Shown here: piece after piece, positions 62,007-64,000 of the stretch | How the letters are laid out: each line of letters starts with the position of its first letter | Numbering within the stretch: the stretch's first letter is position 1 | Assembly: GCF_002079055.1 (NCBI RefSeq) | Contig: NC_047489.1 | Location: 186,001 to 250,000, forward strand | Length of the DNA stretch: 64,000 bases | Source: Saccharomyces paradoxus | Lineage: Eukaryota; Ascomycota; Saccharomycetes; Saccharomycetales; Saccharomycetaceae | Direction of reading: 5' to 3' | The notes under the pieces: model-generated | Databases searched by the model: none | What the model was told of the DNA's origin: nothing | What the model saw: the letters and a program-made list of their open reading frames with translations, nothing else | Made by a program: the position numbers and the translations under genes

Positions 62007-64000
62007 TCAAGGAAGCTCTTTCTCGTCTTCTTCTTCATCACTGGAATCATTTTCATTAGACAAGGGTAATTTGTTATCCTTCCCATTGAAACCAATCCAT
62101 CCTTCTTCGTCGTCAGATTCCATGGCCACATCATTCTCTTCGTTATCTTCCTCTGCGTCATCTTTTAATAGAACCTCATCATCATCAGCCGTATCATCTT
62201 CCATGGACCCGTCAGTTGAGACCAAGAACCTATAGGCGTATTTATTATCAGTTGTGGTGTTGACTACATCCTTAGCCACTCTAACAATAAATCTCTGTAT
62301 TGACCTCATAGCCGTCGAGAAGAGATATTTGTGTTCGTTTATGTAATCACCGCTTGAAGATAATAGGGCTTTGATCCAAATTAGATTAAACTCAATGTGT
62401 TGAGATTCAATAGCAAAATCACCTATGAATTTCAGGATTCTTGGTAAATATATTGCAGGAATATTACTTGCAACCAAGGGGATTTCCTTAATAGGTATGG
62501 CTTCATAAACTTTATTGATTAGGTATTCTTCATTTAATCTGAATGCCATTACTAATGCATTCAAATACTGTTTTTCCCGCAGTGCCTCTACGGTGGAATG
62601 AGGGGTGACGTCGACATCCAGGTCAAAGGGATCAAATAATATCGTGTCATTAGTAGAATATATCAATAAACCTTCTGTCGAAGCAGCAGCAAATGCATTT
62701 GCTGTTGGTGAGAACTGCACTGAAGTAACTCTAACCTCTGGCCTCATCCTTCTTGTCGACAGATCGCCACCTTTTTGAGAACCCGGTAAAGAATTATCAA
62801 TACGGTCCTCCAAATCTGAATTTTCGCCTGCATCGTCGATTAAATCCAATGAACCTGCTTCAGTCATTTTCTTACTGTTCAAAAACTCAAGAGTACCGTT
62901 CAAAGCCATGTTTCTGGATACAATGAATCTTTTCAACAAAACTTCATTTGGAACATCATACAGACAAATGGAATTATTATTACCACCAGCCACGATAGCC
63001 ATACCATCAAAACTGTAATGGATTGTAGTAAAGAATTTGGATCGTTCAGAATTTTTGGCAGTGAATCTATCTTCATTAAACCTACCAGATATTATGTCTT
63101 TTCTACAATCAATGTTGCCCACTTGCTTGGCATCTTCTATGTTGAAGATAGAGATTTGACCCTTTAAGGTGGAAACTGCGACTTCTTTCCCATCCGGTCT
63201 CATTGACAAGGCTAGAACATCGGAATAAACTTCTAATGGTTCCACTTGTTGGCTTCTACCAAATATGGACCAAATTCTAATTGTTTTATCCCATGATGCG
63301 GAAGCTAAGACACTGTTCTCTTGACTGAACGACAGACACGAAACGGGACCTTCGTGTCCGGACAAAGCATCTAGCAATTGACCCGTTTGCACTGACCAAA
63401 CGTGAATGTCAAAATTGTCAAGGGAGCCGGCACAAACGACTTCACCTGATGGATCCACCGCTAAACAATTGAATTGGATTCTTTCAGTACCAGTGAATGT
63501 TCTAAAATTACGATACCTGATTAAGTCCCATGCTCTCACCGTACCATCTAACGATGATGAAAACATGACCTGGCCCCTTTTCGCAAACTGTACAGCGGTC
63601 ACTGAAGAGGTGTGCTCTTCGAAAGTGGCCAAACAGAACCCTGATGTAATGTCCCAAACTTTGATTTTCCCATCATCGGATGCCGTCACTACACGTGAAC
63701 CGTCTGGAGAGTATGCGAGACTGTTTGTGGAATCGAAATGGCCCTGCTGCTTCAAGATGTATGATTCTGATTGCCACTCGTAAACTAGTAATTGGCCCAA
63801 TTTGCTGGAACCAAACGCCAGCCATTCACCGGTGTTGTTGACACTGACAGTGTTGACCGGATTTTGTCCCATAGAAAGCTGTTGAATCAAAGTGAAATCG
63901 GGTAAATCGTAGAGACGGAATTCTCCGCTAGTAAATCCGACAGCTAAAAGCCTTGTTGCTGGATGGAATGTCACACATTTTACTTTGGATTGGTTTGCGT
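62007..64000 (-). CDS. PWP2: UTP-B U3 snoRNP subunit Pwp2 (5' end outside window)
   Basis: The C-terminal two thirds of a 923-residue (S. cerevisiae) WD40 protein of the UTP-B complex of the small-subunit processome, needed for 18S rRNA maturation. The frame is open to the window edge, and about 260 N-terminal residues are missing; the apparent start near 63974 is not an ATG. Multiple WD40 blades are clear, for example GKIKVWD, GTVRAWDL and DKTIRIWS. The Utp12 domain follows, and the tail is very acidic (DSSDEEEDEKELP). Confidence 0.97.
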   Translation of the reverse strand, partial: ANQSKVKCVTFHPATRLLAVGFTSGEFRLYDLPDFTLIQQLSMGQNPVNTVSVNNTGEWLAFGSSKLGQLLVYEWQSESYILKQQGHFDSTNSLAYSPDGSRVVTASDDGKIKVWDITSGFCLATFEEHTSSVTAVQFAKRGQVMFSSSLDGTVRAWDLIRYRNFRTFTGTERIQFNCLAVDPSGEVVCAGSLDNFDIHVWSVQTGQLLDALSGHEGPVSCLSFSQENSVLASASWDKTIRIWSIFGRSQQVEPLEVYSDVLALSMRPDGKEVAVSTLKGQISIFNIEDAKQVGNIDCRKDIISGRFNEDRFTAKNSERSKFFTTIHYSFDGMAIVAGGNNNSICLYDVPNEVLLKRFIVSRNMALNGTLEFLNSKKMTEAGSLDLIDDAGENSDLEDRIDNSLPGSQKGGDLSTRRMRPEVRVTSVQFSPTANAFAAASTEGLLIYSTNDTILFDPFDLDVDVTPHSTVEALREKQYLNALVMAFRLNEEYLINKVYEAIPIKEIPLVASNIPAIYLPRILKFIGDFAIESQHIEFNLIWIKALLSSSGDYINEHKYLFSTAMRSIQRFIVRVAKDVVNTTTDNKYAYRFLVSTDGSMEDDTADDDEVLLKDDAEEDNEENDVAMESDDEEGWIGFNGKDNKLPLSNENDSSDEEEDEKELP

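Overview
The window is nuclear DNA of a budding yeast of the genus Saccharomyces. It matches, gene for gene, the right arm of S. cerevisiae chromosome III from YCR023C to PWP2 (YCR057C), including the MAT locus. Genes are compact, introns few (RIM1, RPS14A, with yeast GTATGT and TACTAAC signals), and a solo Ty1/Ty2-type LTR relic lies next to a tRNA gene. Compared from memory with S. cerevisiae proteins, some are near-identical (Thr4, Rps14, Elo2) and others clearly diverged (Rbk1, Bud5, Taf2). That points to a sister species (S. mikatae, kudriavzevii, jurei or arboricola range), which I cannot resolve further.

Layout: 1-9.7 kb carries YCR023C, SLM5, PMP1, NPP1 and RHB1, all on the minus strand, with a likely replication origin (ARS310 position) before RHB1. 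9.9-12.3 kb is the only accessory-looking stretch: tRNA-Gln, the LTR relic, and a decayed membrane-protein gene that may be a DUP240/DUP380 relic. 12.4-21 kb holds FEN2, RIM1, SYP1, RPS14A and two inferred snoRNA genes (SNR65, SNR189) flanking RPS14A. 21-33 kb has three plus-strand genes, BPH1, SNT1 and ELO2. 33-41 kb has RRP43/RBK1 (divergent), PHO87 and BUD5.

41-42.7 kb is MAT with alpha information: MATalpha2 is intact, the divergent promoter keeps its Rap1 site and a1-alpha2 operator, and the HO site is present. The MATalpha1 frame is broken in three places, which is either real or an assembly fault in a duplicated region. 42.7-64 kb carries TAF2, YCR043C, PER1, RRT12, IMG1, BUD23, ARE1, YCR051W, RSC6, THR4, CTR86 and the C-terminal two thirds of PWP2.

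Most genes are unrelated housekeeping functions: ribosome synthesis (RPS14A, RRP43, BUD23, PWP2, snoRNAs), transcription and chromatin (TAF2, RSC6, SNT1), membrane lipid and transport (ELO2, ARE1, PER1, PHO87, FEN2, NPP1, YCR023C) and mitochondria (SLM5, RIM1, IMG1). I did not find a convincing new multi-gene system. The best leads are the broken MATalpha1, the dead gene near the tRNA, paired Rap1 sites upstream of PMP1, and a PAC element upstream of the poorly understood CTR86.
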